Assembly: GCA_907163375.1 (NCBI GenBank)
Contig: CAJQUW010002117.1
Location: 47,727-111,726, forward strand
Reading direction: 5' to 3'
DNA: 64,000 nt
Source: Prostheceraeus crozeri
Lineage: Eukaryota > Platyhelminthes > Polycladida > Euryleptidae
Both the position numbers and the translations under genes were made by a program. The notes below the pieces were generated by a model, which did not search any database, was not told the origin of the DNA, and was given only the letters and a program-made list of their open reading frames with translations. Below, in pieces: positions 19,901-33,600 of the stretch (position 1 is the stretch's first letter; each line of letters starts with the position of its first letter).

Positions 19901-22900
19901 TGGCTGAGTGAAGAAGATGCGAGCTCGTCTGCACGGTGCACTTCGGATCGATTCCTGGTTTAGGGGAGTGCGGTCTGCGTGGCTGAGTGAAGAAGATGCG
20001 AGCTCATCTGCACCGCGAAATTCGTGTCGATTCCTGGTTTAGGGGAGTGCGGTCTGCATGGCTGAGTGAAGAAGATGCGAGCTCGTCTGCACCGCGAACT
20101 TCGGGTCGATTCCTGGTTTAGGGGAGTGCGGTCTGCGTGGCTGAGTGAAGAAGATGCGAGCTCGTCTGCACCGCGAATTTCGGATCGATTCCTGGTTTAG
20201 GGGAGTGCGGTCTGCGTGGCTGAGTGAAGAAGATGCGAGTTCGTCTGCATCGCCAATTTCGGGTCGATTCCTGGTTTAGGGGAGTGCGGTCTGCATGGCT
20301 GAGTGAAGAAGATGCGAGCTCGTCTGCACCGCGAATTTCGGTTCGATTCCTGGTTTAGGGGAGTGCGGTCTGCATGGCTGAGTGAAGAAGATGCGAGCTC
20401 GTCTGCACCGCGAATTTCGGTTCGATTCCTGGTTTAGGGGAGTGCGGTCTGCGTGGCTGAATGAAGAAGATGCGAGATCGTCTGCACCGCGGACTTCGGG
20501 TCGATTCCTGGTTTAGGGGATTGCGGTCTGCGTGGCTGAGTGAAGAAGATGCGAGCTCGTCTGCACCGCGGACTTCGGGTCGATTCCTGGTTTAGGGGAG
20601 TGCGTTCTGCGTGGCTGAGTGAAGAAGATGCGAGCTCGTCTGCACCGCGGACTTCGGGTCGATTCCCTGGTCAGGGTTGTGCGGTCTGCATTGCTGAGTG
20701 AGGAAGATGCGAGCTCGTCTGCACCGCGAATTTCGGGTCGATTCCTGGTTTAGGGGAGTGCGGTCTGCGTGGCTGAGTGAAGAAGATGCGAGCTCGTCTG
20801 CACCGCGGACTTCGGGTCGATTCCTGGTTTAGGGGAGTGCGGTCTGCGTGGCTGAGTGAAGAAGATGCGAGCTCGTCTGCACCGCGAATTTCGGTCGATT
20901 CCTGGTTTAGGGGAGTGTGGTCTGCGTGATGATTGAAGAAGATGCGAGCTCGTCTGCAACGCGTAATTCGGGTCGATTCCTGGTTTAGGGGAGTGCGGTC
21001 TGCATGGCTGAGTGAAGAACGTACGAGCTCATCTGCACCGCGAATTTTCGGTTCGATTCCTGTTTAGGGGAGTGCGGTCTGCGTGGCTGATGAAGAAGGT
21101 ACGAGCTCGTCTGCACCGCGAATTTCGGATCGATTCCTGATTTAGGGGAGTGCGGTCTGCGTGGCTGAGTGAAGAAGATGCGAGCTCGTCTGCACCGCGG
21201 ACTTCGGGTCGATTCCTGGTTTAGGGGAGTGCGGTCTGCATGGCTGAGTGAAGAAGATGCGAGCTCGTCTGCACCGCGAATTTCGGGTCGATTCCTGGTT
21301 TAGGGGAGTGCGGTCTGCGTGGCTGAGTGAAGAAGATGCAGCATCGTCTGCATCGCGTATTTCGGGTCGATTCCTGGTTTAGGGGAGTGCGGTCTGCATG
21401 GCTGAGTGAAGAACGTACGACTCGTCTGCACCGCGGACTTCGGTCGATTCCTGGTTTAGGGAGTGCGGTCTGCGTGGCTGAGTGAAGAAGATGCGAGCTC
21501 GTCTGCACCGCGAATTTCGGATCGATTCCTGGTTTAGGGGAGTGCGGTCTGCGTGGCTGAGTGAAGAAGATGCGAGCTCGTCTGCATCGCGAATTTAGGG
21601 TCGATTCCTGGTTTAGGGGAGTGCGGTCTGCGTGGCTGAATGAAGAAGGTGCGAATTCGTCTGCACAGCGGACTTCGGGTCGATTCCTGGTTTAGGGGAG
21701 TGCGGTCTGCGTGGCTGAGTGAAGAAGATGCGAGCTCGTCTGCACGGTGCACTTCGGATCGATTCCTGGTTTAGGGGAGTGCGGTCTGCGTGGCTGAGTG
21801 AAGAAGATGCGAGCTCATCTGCACCGAGAATTTCGGGTCGATTCCTGATTTAGGGGAGTGCGGTCTGCATGCTGAGTGAATAAGATGCGAGCTAGTCTGC
21901 AACGCGAATTTCGGTTCGATTCCTGGTTTAGGGGAGTGCGTCTGCGTGGCTGAGTGAAGAAGATGCGAGCTCGGTTGCACCGCGAATTTCGATCGATTCC
22001 TGGTTTAGGGGAGTGCGGTCTGCGTGCTGAGTGAAGAAGATGCGAGCTCGTCTTCATCGCGAATTTCGGGTCGATTCCTGGTTTAGGGGAGTGCGGTCTG
22101 CATGGCTGAGTGAAGAACGTACGAGCTCATCTGCACCGCGAATTTCGGGTCGATTCCTGGTTTAGGGGAGTGCGGTCTGCGTGGCTGAGTGAAGAAGATG
22201 CGAGCTGGTCTGCATCGCGAATTTCGGGTCGATTCCTGGTTTAGGGGAGTGCGGTCTGCGTGGCTGAGTGAAGAAGGTGCGAATTCGTCTGCACAGCGGA
22301 CTTCGGGTCGATTCCTGGTTTAGGGGAGTGCGGTCGGCGTGGCTGAGTGAAGAAGATGCGAGCTCGTCTGCACGGTGCACTTCGAGTCGATTCCTGGTTT
22401 AGGGGAGTGCGGTCTGCGTGGCTGAGTGAAGAAGGTGCGAGCTCGTCTGCACCGCGAACTTCGGGTCGATTCCTGGTTTAGGGGAGTGCGGTCTGCATGG
22501 CTGAGTGAAGAAGATGCGAGCTCGTCTGCACCGCGAACTTCGGGTCGATTCCTGGTTTAGGGGAGTGCGGTCTGCGTGGCTGAGTGAAGAAGATGCGAGC
22601 TCGTCTGCACCGCGAATTTCGGTTCGATTCCTGGTTTAGGGGAGTGCGGTCTGCGTGGCTGAATGAAGAAGATGCGAGCTCGTCTGCACCGCGGACTTCG
22701 AGTCGATTCCTGGTTTAGGGGATTGCGGTCTGCGTGGCTGAGTGAAGAAGATGCGAGCTCGTCTGCACCGCGAACTTCGGGTCGATTCCTGGTTTAGGGG
22801 AGTGCGGTCTGCATGGCTGAGTGAAGAACGTACGAGCTCATCTGCACCGCGAATTTCGGGTCGATTCCTGGTTTAGGGGAGTGCGGTCTGCGTGGCTGAG

Positions 22901-25900
22901 TGAAGAAGATGCGAGCTCGTCTGCACCGCGAATTTCGGTTCGATTCCTGGTTTAGGGGAGTGCGGTCTGCGTGGCTGAGTGAAGAAGATGCGAGCTCGTC
23001 TGCACCGCGGACTTCGGGTCGATTCCTGGTTTAGGGGAGTGCGGTCTGCATGGCTGAGTGAAGAAGATGCGAGCTCGTCTGCACCGCGAATTTCGGTTCG
23101 ATTCCTGGTTTAGGGGAGTGCGGTCTGCGTGCTGAGTGAAGAAGATGCGAGCTCGTCTGCATCGCGAATTCGGGTCGATTCCTGGTTTAGGGGAGTGCGG
23201 TCTGCAATGGCTGAGTGAAGAACGGTACGAGCTCGTCTGCACCGCGGACTTCGGGTCGATTCCTGGTTTAGGGAGTGCGTCTGCGTGGCTGAGTGAAGAA
23301 GATGCGAGCTCGTCTGCACCGCGAATTTCGGATCGATTCCTGGTTAGGGAGTGCGGTCTGCATGGCTGAGTGAAGAAGATGCGAGCTCGTCTGCACCGCG
23401 AACTTCGGGTCGATTCCTGGTTTAGGGGAGTGCGGTCTGCGTGGCTGAGTGAAGAAGATGCGAGCTCGGTTGCACCGCGAATTTCGGATCGATTCCTGGT
23501 TTAGGGGAGTGCGGTCTGCGTGGCTGAGTGAAGAAGATGCGAGCTCGTCTGCATCGCGAATTTCGGGTCGATTCCTGGTTTAGGGGAGTGCGGTCTGCAT
23601 GGCTGAGTGAAGAACGTACGAGCTCATCTGCACCGCGAATTTCGGTCGATTCCTGGTTTAGGGAGTGCGGTCTGCGTGGCTGAGTGAAGAACGTCCGAGC
23701 TCTTCTGCACCGCGAATTTCGGTTCGATTCCTGGTTTAGGGGAGTGCGGTCTGCGTGGCTGAGTGAAGAAGATGCGAGCTCGTCTGCACCGCGGACTTCG
23801 GGTCGATTCCTGGTTTAGGGGAGTGCGGTCTGCATGGCTGAGTGAAGAAGATGCGAGCTCGTCTGCAACCCCCCGAATTTCGGGTCGATTCCTGTTTTAG
23901 GGGAGTGCGGTCTGCGTGGCTGAGTGAAGAAGATGCGAGCTCGTCAGCATCCGCGAATTTCGGGACGATTCCTGGTTTAGGGGAGTGCGGTCTGCGTGGC
24001 TGAGTGAAGAAGATGCGAGCTCGACTGCACCGCGGACTTCGGTTCAATTCCTGTTTTAGGGGAGTGCGGTCTGCGTGGCTGAGTGAAGAAGATGCGAGCT
24101 CGTCTCCACCGCGAATTTCGGATCGATTCCTGTTTTAGGGAGTGCGGTCTGCGTGGCTGAGTGAAGAAGATGCGAGCTCGTCTGCATCGCGAATTTCGGG
24201 TCGATTCCTGGTTTAGGGGAGTGCGGTCTGCATGGCTGAGTGAAGAAGATGCGAGCTCGTCTGCACCGCGAACTTCGGGTCGATTCCTACTTTAGGGGAG
24301 TGCGGTCTGCGTGGCTGAGTGAAGAAGAAGCGAGCTCGTCTGCACCGCGAATTTTCGGTTCGATTCCTGGTTTAGGGAGTGCGGTCTGCGTGGCTGAATG
24401 AAGAAGATGCGAGCTCGTCTGCACCGCGGACTTCGGGTCGATTCCTGGTTTAGGGGATTGCGGTCTGCGTGGCTGAGTGAAGAAGATGCGAGTTCGTCTG
24501 CACCGCGAACTTCGGGTCGATTCCTGGTTTAGGGGAGTGCGGTCTGCGTGGCTGAGTGAAGAAGATGCGAGCTCGGTTGCACCGCGAATTTCGGATCGAT
24601 TCCTGGTTTAGGGGAGTGCGGTCTGCGTGGCTGAGTGAAGAAGGTACGAGCTCGTCTGCACCGCGAATTTCGGATCGATTCCTGGTTTAGGGGAGTGCGG
24701 TCGGCGTGGCTGAGTGAGGAAGATGCGAGCTCGTCTGCACCGCGGACTTCGGGTCGATTCCTGTTTTATGGAAGTGCGGTCTGCATGGCTGAGTGAAGAA
24801 GGTGCGAGCTCGTCTGCACCGCGAACTTCGGGTCGATTCCTGGTTTAGGGGAGTGCGGTCTGCGTGGCTGAGTGAAGAAGATGCGAGCTCGTCTGCACCG
24901 CGGACTTCGGGTCGATTCCTGGTTTAGGGGAGTGCGGTCTGCATGGCTGAGTGAAGAAGATGCGAGCTCGTCTGCACCCCGAATTTCGGGTCGATTCCTG
25001 GTTTAGGGGAGTGCGGTCTGCGTGGCTGAGTGAAGAAGATGCGAGCTCGTCTGCATCGCGAATTTCGGTTCGATTCCTGGTTTAGGGGAGTGCGGTCTGC
25101 ATGGCTGAATGAAGAAGGTGCGAGCTCGTCTGCACCGCGGACTTCGGGTCGATTCCTGGTTTAGTGGAGTGCGGTCTGCATGGCTGAGTGAAGAAGATGC
25201 GAGCTCGTCTGCACCGCGAATTTCGGATCGATTCCTGGTTTAGGGGAGTGCGGTCTGCGTGGCTGAGTGAAGAAGATGCGAGCTCGTCTGCATCGCGAAT
25301 TTCGGGTCGATTCCTGGTTTAGGGGAGTGCGGTCTGCGTGGCTGAGTGAAGAAGATGCGAATTCGTCTGCACAGCGACTTCGGGTCGATTCCTGGTTTAG
25401 GGGATGCGGTCTGCGTGCTGAGTGAAGAAGATGCGAGCTCGTCTGCACGGTGCACTTCGGATCGATTCCTGGTTTAGGGGAGTGCGGTCTGCGTGGCTGA
25501 GTGAAGAAGATGCGAGCTCATCTGCACCGCGAATTTCGGGTCGATTCCTGGTTTAGGGGAGTGCGGTCTGCATGGCTGAGTGAAGAAGATGCGAGCTCGT
25601 CTGCACCGCGAACTTCGGGTCGATTCCTGGTTTAGGGGAGTGCGGTCTGCGTGGCTGAGTGAAGAAGATGCGAGCTCGTCTGCATCCCGAATTTCGGGTC
25701 GATTCCTGGTTTAGGGGAGTGCGGTCTGCCTGGCTGAGTGAAGAAGATGCGAGCTCGTCTGCACCGCGGTCTTCGGTTTTATTCCTGTTTTAGGGTAGTG
25801 CGGTCTGCGTGGCTGAGTAAAGAAGATGCGAGCTCATCTGCACCGAGAATTTCGGTCGATTCCTGGTTTAGGGGAGTGCGGTCTGCATGGCTGATGAAGA

Positions 25901-28900
25901 AGATGCGAGCTCGTCTGCACCGCGAACTTCGGGTCGATTCCTGGTTTAGGGGAGTGCGGTCTGCGTGGCTGAGTGAAGAAGATGCGAGCTCGTCTGCACC
26001 GCGAATTTCGGATCGATTCCTGGTTTAGGGGAGTGCGGTCTGCGTGGCTGAGTGAAGAAGATGCGAGCTCGTCTGCACCGCGAATTTCGGGTCGATTCCT
26101 GGTTTAGGGGAGTGCGGTCTGCATGGCTGAGTGAAGAAGATGCGAGCTCGTCTGCACCGCGAATTTCGGTTCGATTCCTGGTTTAGGGGAGTGTGGTCTG
26201 CATGGCTGAGTGAAGAAGATGCGAGCTCGTCTGCACCGCGAATTTCGGTTCGATTCCTGGTTTAGGGGAGTGCGGTCTGCGTGGCTGAATGAAGAAGATG
26301 CGAGCTCGTCTGCACCGCGGACTTCGGGTCGATTCCTGGTTTAGGGGATTGCGGTCTGCGTGGCAGAGTGAAGAAGATGCGAGCTCGTCTCCACCGCGAA
26401 CTTCGGGTCGATTCCTGGTTTAGGGGAGTGCGGTCTGCGTGGCTGAGTGAAGAAGATGCGAGCTCGTCTGCACCGCAAATTTCGGTTCGATTCCCGGTTT
26501 AGGGGAGTGTGGTCTGCGTGGCTGAGTGAGGAAGATGCGAGCTCGTCTGCATCGCGAATTTCGGGTCGATTCCTGGTTTAGGGGAGTGCGGTCTGCATGG
26601 CTGAGTGAAGAACGTACGAGCTCATCTGCACCGCGAATTTCGGGTCGAATCCTGGTTTAGGGGAGTGCGGTCTGCGTGGCTGAGTGAAGAAGGTACGAGC
26701 TCGTCTGCACCGCGAATTTCGGATCGATTCCTGGTTTAGGGGAGTGCGGTCTGCGTGGCTGAGTGAAGAAGATGCGAGCTCGTCTGCACCGCGGACTTCG
26801 GGTCGATTCCTGTTTTATGGAAGTGCGGTCTGCATGGCTGAGTGAAGAAGATGCGAGCTCGTCTGCACCGCGAATTTCGGGTCGATTCCTGGTTTAGGGG
26901 AGTGCGGTCTGCGTGGCTGAGTGAAGAAGATGCGAGCTCGTCTGCACCGCGGACTTCGGGTCGATTCCTGGTTTAGGAGTGCGGTCTGCATGGCTGAGTG
27001 AAGAAGATCGAGCTTGTCTGCACCCCGAAATTCGGGTCGATTCCTGGTTTAGGGAGTGCGGTCTGCGTGGCTGAGTGAAGAAGATGCGAGCTCGTCTGCA
27101 TCGCGAATTTCGGGTCGATTCCTGGTTTAGGGAGTGCGGTCTGCATGGCTGAGTGAAGAACGTACGAGCTCGTCTGCACCGCGGACTTCGGGTCGATTCC
27201 TGGGTTAGGGGAGTGCGGTCTGCGTGGCTGAGTGAAGAAGATGCGAGCTCGTCTGCACCGCGAATTTCGGATCGATTCCTGGTTTAGGGGAGTGCGGTCT
27301 GCGTGGCTGAGTGAAGAAGATGCGAGCTCGTCTGCATCGCGAATTTCGGGTCGATTCCTGGTTTAGGGGAGTGCGGTCTGCGTGGCTGAGTGAAGAAGAT
27401 GCGAATTCGTCTGCACAGCGGACTTCGGGTCGATTCCTGGTTTAGGGGAGTGCGGTCTGCGTGGCTGAGTGAAGAAGATGCGAGCTCGTCTGCACGGTGC
27501 ACTTCGGGTCGATTCCTGGTTTATGGGAGTGCGGTCTGCATGCTGAGTGAAGAAGATGCGAGCTCGTCTGCACCCGAATTTCGGTTCGATTCCTGGTCAT
27601 GGGAGTGCGGTCTGCATGGCTGAGTGAAGAAGATGCGAGCTCGTCTGCACCGCGAACTTCGGGTCGATTCCTGGTTTAGGGGAGTGCGGTCTGCGTGGCT
27701 GAGTGAAGAAGATGCGAGCTCGTCTGCATCCCGAATTTCGGGTCGATTCCTGGTTTAGGGGAGTGCGGTCTGCATGGCTGAGTGAAGAAGATGCGAGCTC
27801 GTCTGCACCGCGAATTTCGGTTCGATTCCTGGTTTAGGGGAGTGTGGTCTGCGTGGCTGAGTGAAGAAGATGCGAGCTCGTCTGCACCGCGAATTTCGGA
27901 TCGATTCCTGGTTTAGGGGAGTGCTGTCTGCGTGGCTGAGTGAAGAAGATGCGAGCTCGTCTGCACCGCGGACTTCGGGTCGATTCCTGGTTTAGGGGAT
28001 TGCGGTCTGCGTGGCTGAGTGAAGAAGATGCGAGCTCGTCTTCACCGCGAACTTCGGGTCGATTCCTGGTTTAGGGGAGTGCGTTCTGCGTGGCTGAGTG
28101 AAGAAGATGCGAGCTCGTCTGCACCGCGGACTTCGGGTCGATTCCTTGGTCAGGGTTGTGCGGTCTGCATTGCTGAGTGAGGAAGATGCGAGCTCGTCTG
28201 TACCGCGAACTTTGGGTCGATTCCTGTTTTAGGGGAGTGCAATCTGCGTGGCTGAGTGAAGAAGATGCGAGCTCGTCTGCACCGCGGACTTCGGGTCGAT
28301 TCCTGTTTTAGGGAAGTGCGGTCTGCATGGCTGAGTGAAGAAGATGCGAGCTCGTCTGCACCGCGAACGTCGGGTCGATTCCTGGTTTAGGGGAGTGTGG
28401 TCTGCGTGGCTGAGTGAAGAAGATGCGAGCTCGTCTGCATCGCGAATTTCGGGTCGATTCCTGGTTTAGGGGAGTGCGGTCTGCATGGCTGAGTGAAGAA
28501 CGTACGAGCTCATCTGCACCGCGAATTTCGGGTCGAATCCTGGTTTAGGGGAGTGCGGTCTGCGTGCTGAGTGAAGAAGGTACGAGCTCGTCTGCACCGC
28601 GAATTTCGGATCGATTCCTGTTTAGGAGTGCGGTCTGCGTGGCTGAGTGAAGAAGATGCGAGCTCGTCTGCACCGCGGACTTCGGGTCGATTCCTGGTTT
28701 AGGGGAGTGCGGTCTGCATGGCTGAGTGAAGAAGATGCGAGCTCGTCTGCACCGCGAATTTCGGGTCGATTCCTGGTTTAGGGGAGTGCGGTGTGCGTTG
28801 CTGAGTGAAGAAGATGCGAGCTCGTCTGCATCGCGAATTTCGGGTCGATTCCTGGTTTAGGGGAGTGCGGTCTGCGTGGCTGAGTGAAGAAGATGCGAGC

Positions 28901-30600
28901 TCGTCTGCACCGCGTACTTCGGGTCGATTCCTGGTTTAGGGGAGTGCGGTCTGCGTGGCTGAGTGAAGAAGATGCGAGCTCGTCTGCACCGCGAATTTCG
29001 GATCGATTCCTGGTTTAGGGGAGTGCGGTCTGCGTGGCTAGTGAAGAAGATGCGAGCTCGTCTGCACCGCGAAATTTCGGATCGATTCCTGGTTTAGGCG
29101 AGTGCGGTCTGCGTGGCTGAGTGAAGAAGATGCGAGCTCGTCTGCACCGCGAATTTCGGGTCGATTCCTGGTTTAGGGAGTGCGGTCTGCGTGGCTGAGT
29201 GAAGAAGGTGCGAATTCGTCTGCACAGCGGACTTCGGTCGATTCCTGGTTTAGGGAGTGCGGTCTGCGTGGCTGAGTGAAGAAGATGCGAGCTCGTCTGC
29301 ACGGTGCACTTCGGATCGATTCCTGGTTTAGGGGAGTGCGGTCTGCGTGGCTGAGTGAAGAAGATGCGAGCTCATCTGCACCGAGAATTTCGGGTCGATT
29401 CCTGGTTTAGGGGAGTGCGGTCTGCATGGCTGAGTGAAGAAGATGCGAGCTCGTCTGCACCGCGAACTTCGGGTCGATTCCTGGTTTAGGGGAGTGCGGT
29501 CTGCGTGGCTGAGTGAAGAAGATGCGAGCTCGTCTGCACCGCGAATTTCGGATCGATTCCTGGTTTAGGGGAGTGCGGTCTGCGTGGCTGAGTGAAGAAG
29601 ATGCGAGCTCGTCTGCACCGCGAATTTCGGTTCGATTCCTGGTTTAGGGGAGTGCGGTCTGCATGGCTGAGTGAAGAAGATGCGAGCTCGTCTGCACCGC
29701 GAACTTCGGTTCGATTCCTGTTTAGGGAGTGCGGTCTGCATGGCTGAGTGAAGAAGATGCGAGCTCGTCTGCACCGCGAAATTCGGTTCGATTCCTGGTT
29801 TAGGGAGTGCGGTCTGCGTGGCTGAATGAAGAAGATGCGAGCTCGTCTGCACCGCGACTTCGGGTCGATTCCTGGTTTAGGGGATTGCGGTCTGCGTGGC
29901 AAGTGAAGAAATGCGAGCTCGTCTCCACCGCGAACTTCGGTCGATTCCTGGTTTAGGGGAGTGAGGTCTGCGTGGCTGAGTGAAGAAGATGCGAGCTCGT
30001 CTGCACCGCGAATTTCGGTTCGATTCCCGGTTTAGGGGAGTGCGGTCTGCGTGGCTGAGTGAAGAAGATGCGAGCTCGTCTGCACCGCGAACTTCGGGTC
30101 GATTCCTGGTTTAGGGGAGTGCGGTCTGCGTGGCTGAGTGAAGAAGATGCGAGCTCGTCTGCACCGCGGACTTCGGGTCGATTCCTGGTTTAGGGGAGTG
30201 CGGTCTGCGTGGCTGAGTGAAGAAGATGCGAGCTCGTCTGCACCGCGAACTTCGGGTCGATTCCTGGTTTAGGGGAGTGCGGTCTGCGTGGCTGACTGAA
30301 GAAGATGCGAGCTCGTCTGCACCGCGAATTTCGGTTCGATTCCTGGTTTAGGGGAGTGCGGTCTGCGTGGCTGAGTGAGGAAGATGCGAGCTTGTCTGTA
30401 CCGCGAGCTTTGGGTCGATTCCTGTTTTAGGGGAGTGCAATCTGCGTGGCTGAGTGAAGAAGATGCGAGCTCGTCTGCACCGCGAATTTCGGTTCGATTC
30501 CTGGTTTAGGGGAGTGCGGTCTGCGTGGATGAGTGAAGAAGATGCGATCTCGTCTGCACCGCGAACTTTGGTTCTATTCCTGGTTTAGGGGACTGCGGTC
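13903..30600 (+). repeat. Satellite domain A: mosaic with higher-order repeats
   Basis: Variant units recur in a set order. Units carrying GAATTC occur at 14958, 16143, 16851, 17244, 18269, 19842, 21653, 22281, 25369, 27403 and 29212, nearly always followed one unit later by a CACGGTGCAC unit. The first spacing, 1185 bp, is exactly 15 units, and the two 15-unit blocks match in order. Other spacings are close to 9, 5, 13, 20, 23, 8, 39, 26 and 23 units. Units with GCATGGCTGA, GAACGTACGAG and GCACCCCGAA also recur in fixed order. Many units have lost one base in G runs. Confidence 0.8.
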
Positions 30601-33600
30601 TGCGTGGCTGAGTGAAGAAGATGCGAGCTCGTCTGCACCGCGAACTTCGGGTCGATTCCTGTTTTAGGGGAGTGCGGTCTGCGTGGCTGAGTGAAGAAGA
30701 TGCGAGCTCGTCTGCACCGCGAACTTCGGGTCGATTCCTGGTCAGGGGAGTGCGGTCTGCGTGGCTGAGTGAAGAAGATGCGAGCTCGTCTGCACCGCGA
30801 ATTTCGGATCGATTCCTGGTTTAGGGGAGTGCGGTCTGCGTGGCTGAGTGAAGAAGATGCGAGCTCGTCTGCACCGCGAATTTCGGATCGATTCCTGGTT
30901 TAGGGGAGTGCGGTCTGCGTGGCTGAGTGAAGAAGATGCGAGCTCGTCTGCATCGCGAATTTCGGGTCGATTCCTGGTTTAGGGGAGTGCGGTCTGCGTG
31001 GCTGAGTGAAGAAGGTGCGAGCTCGTCTGCACCGCGGACTTCGGGTCGATTCCTGGTTTAGGGGAGTGCGGTCTGCGTGGCTGAGTGAAGAAGATGCGAG
31101 CTCGTCTGCACCGCGGACTTCGGTTTGATTCCTGGTTTAGGGGAGTGCGGTCTGCGTGGCTGAGTGAAGAAGATGCGAGCTCGTCTGCACCGCGAACTTC
31201 GGGTCGATTCCTGGTTTAGGGGAGTGCGGTCTGCGTGGCTGAGTGAAGAAGATGCGAGCTCGTCTGCACCGCGAACTTCGGGTCGATTCCTGGTTAGGTA
31301 GTGCGGTCTGCGTGGCTGAGTGAAGAAGATGCGAGCTCGTCTGCACCGCGGACTTCGGGTCGATTCCTGGTTTAGGGGAGTGCGGTCTGCGTGGCTGAGT
31401 GAAGAAGATGCGAGCTCGTCTGCACCGCGAATTTCGGGTCGATTCCTGGTTTAGGGGAGTGCGGTCTGCGTGGCTGAGTGAAGAAGATGCGAGCTCGTCT
31501 GCACCGCGAACTTCGGTTCGATTCCTGGTCAGGGGAGTGCGGTCTGCGTGGCTGAGTGAAGAAGATGCGAGCTCGTCTGCACCGCGAATTTCGGTTCGAT
31601 TCCTGGTTTAGGGGAGTGCGGTCTGCATGGCTGAGTGAAGAAGATGCGAGCTCGTCTGCACCGCGAATTTCGGTTCGATTCCTGGTTTAGGGGAGTGCGG
31701 TCTGCGTGGCTGAGTGAAGAAGATGCGAGCTCGTCTGCACCGCGAATTTCGGGTCGATTCCTGGTTTAGGGGAGTGCGGTCTGCGTGGCTGAGTGAAGAA
31801 GATGCGAGCTCGTCTGCACCGCGGACTTCGGGTCGATTCCTGGTTTAGGGGAGTGCGGTCTGCGTGGCTGAGTGAAGAAGATGCGAGCTCGTCTGCACCG
31901 CGGACTTCGGGTCGATTCCTGGTTTAGGGGAGTGCGGTCTGCGTGGCTGAGTGAAGAAGATGCGAGCTCGTCTGCACCGCGGACTTCGGGTCGATTCGTG
32001 GTTTAGGGGAGTGCGGTCTGCGTGGCTGAGTGAAGAAGATGCGAGTTCGTCTGCATCGCGAATTTCGGGTCGATTCCTGGTTTAGGGGAGTGCGGTCTGC
32101 ATGGCTGAGTGAAGAAGATGCGAGCTCGTCTGCACCGCGAATTTCGGTTCGATTCCTGGTTTAGGGGAGTGTGGTCTGCGTGGCTGAGTGAAGAAGATGC
32201 GAGCTCGTCTGCACCGCGAACTTCGGGTCGATTCCTGGTTTAGTGGAGTGCGGCCTGCATGGCTGAATGAAGAAGGTGCGAGCTCGTCTGCACCGCGAAT
32301 TTCGGATCGATTCCTGGTTTAGGGGAGTGCGGTCTGCGTGGCTGAGTGAAGAAGATGCGAGCTCGTCTGCACCGCGGACTTCGGGTCGATTCCTGGTTTA
32401 GGGGAGTGCGGTCTGCATGGCTGAGTGAAGAAGATGCGAGCTCGTCTGCACCGCTAATTTCGGTTGGATTCCTGGTTTAGGGGAGTGCGGTCTGCATGGC
32501 TGAGTGAAGAAGATGCGAGCTCGTCTGCACCGCGGACTTCGGGTCGATTCCTGTTTTAGGGAGTGCGGTCTGCGTGGCTGAGTGAAGAAGATGCGAGCTC
32601 GTCTGCACCGCGAACTTCGGTTCGATTCCTGGTTTAGGGGAGTGCGGTCTGCGTGGCTGAGTGAAGAAGATGCGATCTCGTCTGCACCGCGAACTTTGGT
32701 TCTATTCCTGGTTTAGGGGACTGCGGTCTGCGTGGCTGAGTGAAGAAGATGAGAGCTCGTCTCCACCGCGAACCTCGGGTCGATTCCTTGTTTAGGGGAG
32801 TGTGGTCTGCGTGGCTGAGTGAAGAAGATGCGAGCTCGTCTGCACCGCGAACTTCGGGTCGATTCCTGGTCAGGGGAGTGCGGTCTGCGTGGCTGAGTGA
32901 AGAAGATGCGAGCTCGTCTGCACCGCGAACTTCGGGTCGATTCCTGGTTTAGGGGAGTGCGGTCTGCGTGGCTGAGTGAAGAAGATGCGAGCTCGTCTCC
33001 ACCGCGGACTCCGGTTCGATTCCTGGTTTAGGGGAGTGCGGTCTGCATGGCTGAGTGAAGAAGGTGCGAGCTCGTCTGCACCGCGAACTTCGGGTCGATT
33101 CCTGGTTTAGGGGAGTGCAGTCTGCGTGGCTGAGTGAAGAAGATGCGAGCTCGTCTGCACCGCGAATTTCGGGTCGATTCCTGGTTTAGGGGAGTGCGGT
33201 CTGCGTGGCTGAGTGAAGAAGATGCGAGCTCGTCTGCACCGCGGACTTCGGGTCGATTCCTGGTTTAGGGGAGTGCGGTCTGCGTGGCTGAGTGAAGAAG
33301 GTGCGAGCTCGTCTGCATCGCGAACTTCGGTCGATTCCTGGTTTAGGGGAGTGCGGTCTGCGTGGCTGAGTGAAGAAGATGCGAGCTCGTCTCCACCGCG
33401 GACTCCGGTTCGATTCCTGGTTTAGGGGAGTGCGGTCTGCATGGCTGAGTGAAGAAGATGCGAGCTCGTCTGCACCGCGAACTTCGGGTCGATTCCTGGT
33501 TTAGGGGAGTGCGGTCTGCGTGGCTGAGTGAAGAAGATGCGAGCTCGTCTGCACCGCGAATTTCGGGTCGATTCCTGGTTTAGGGGAGTGCGGTCTGCGT

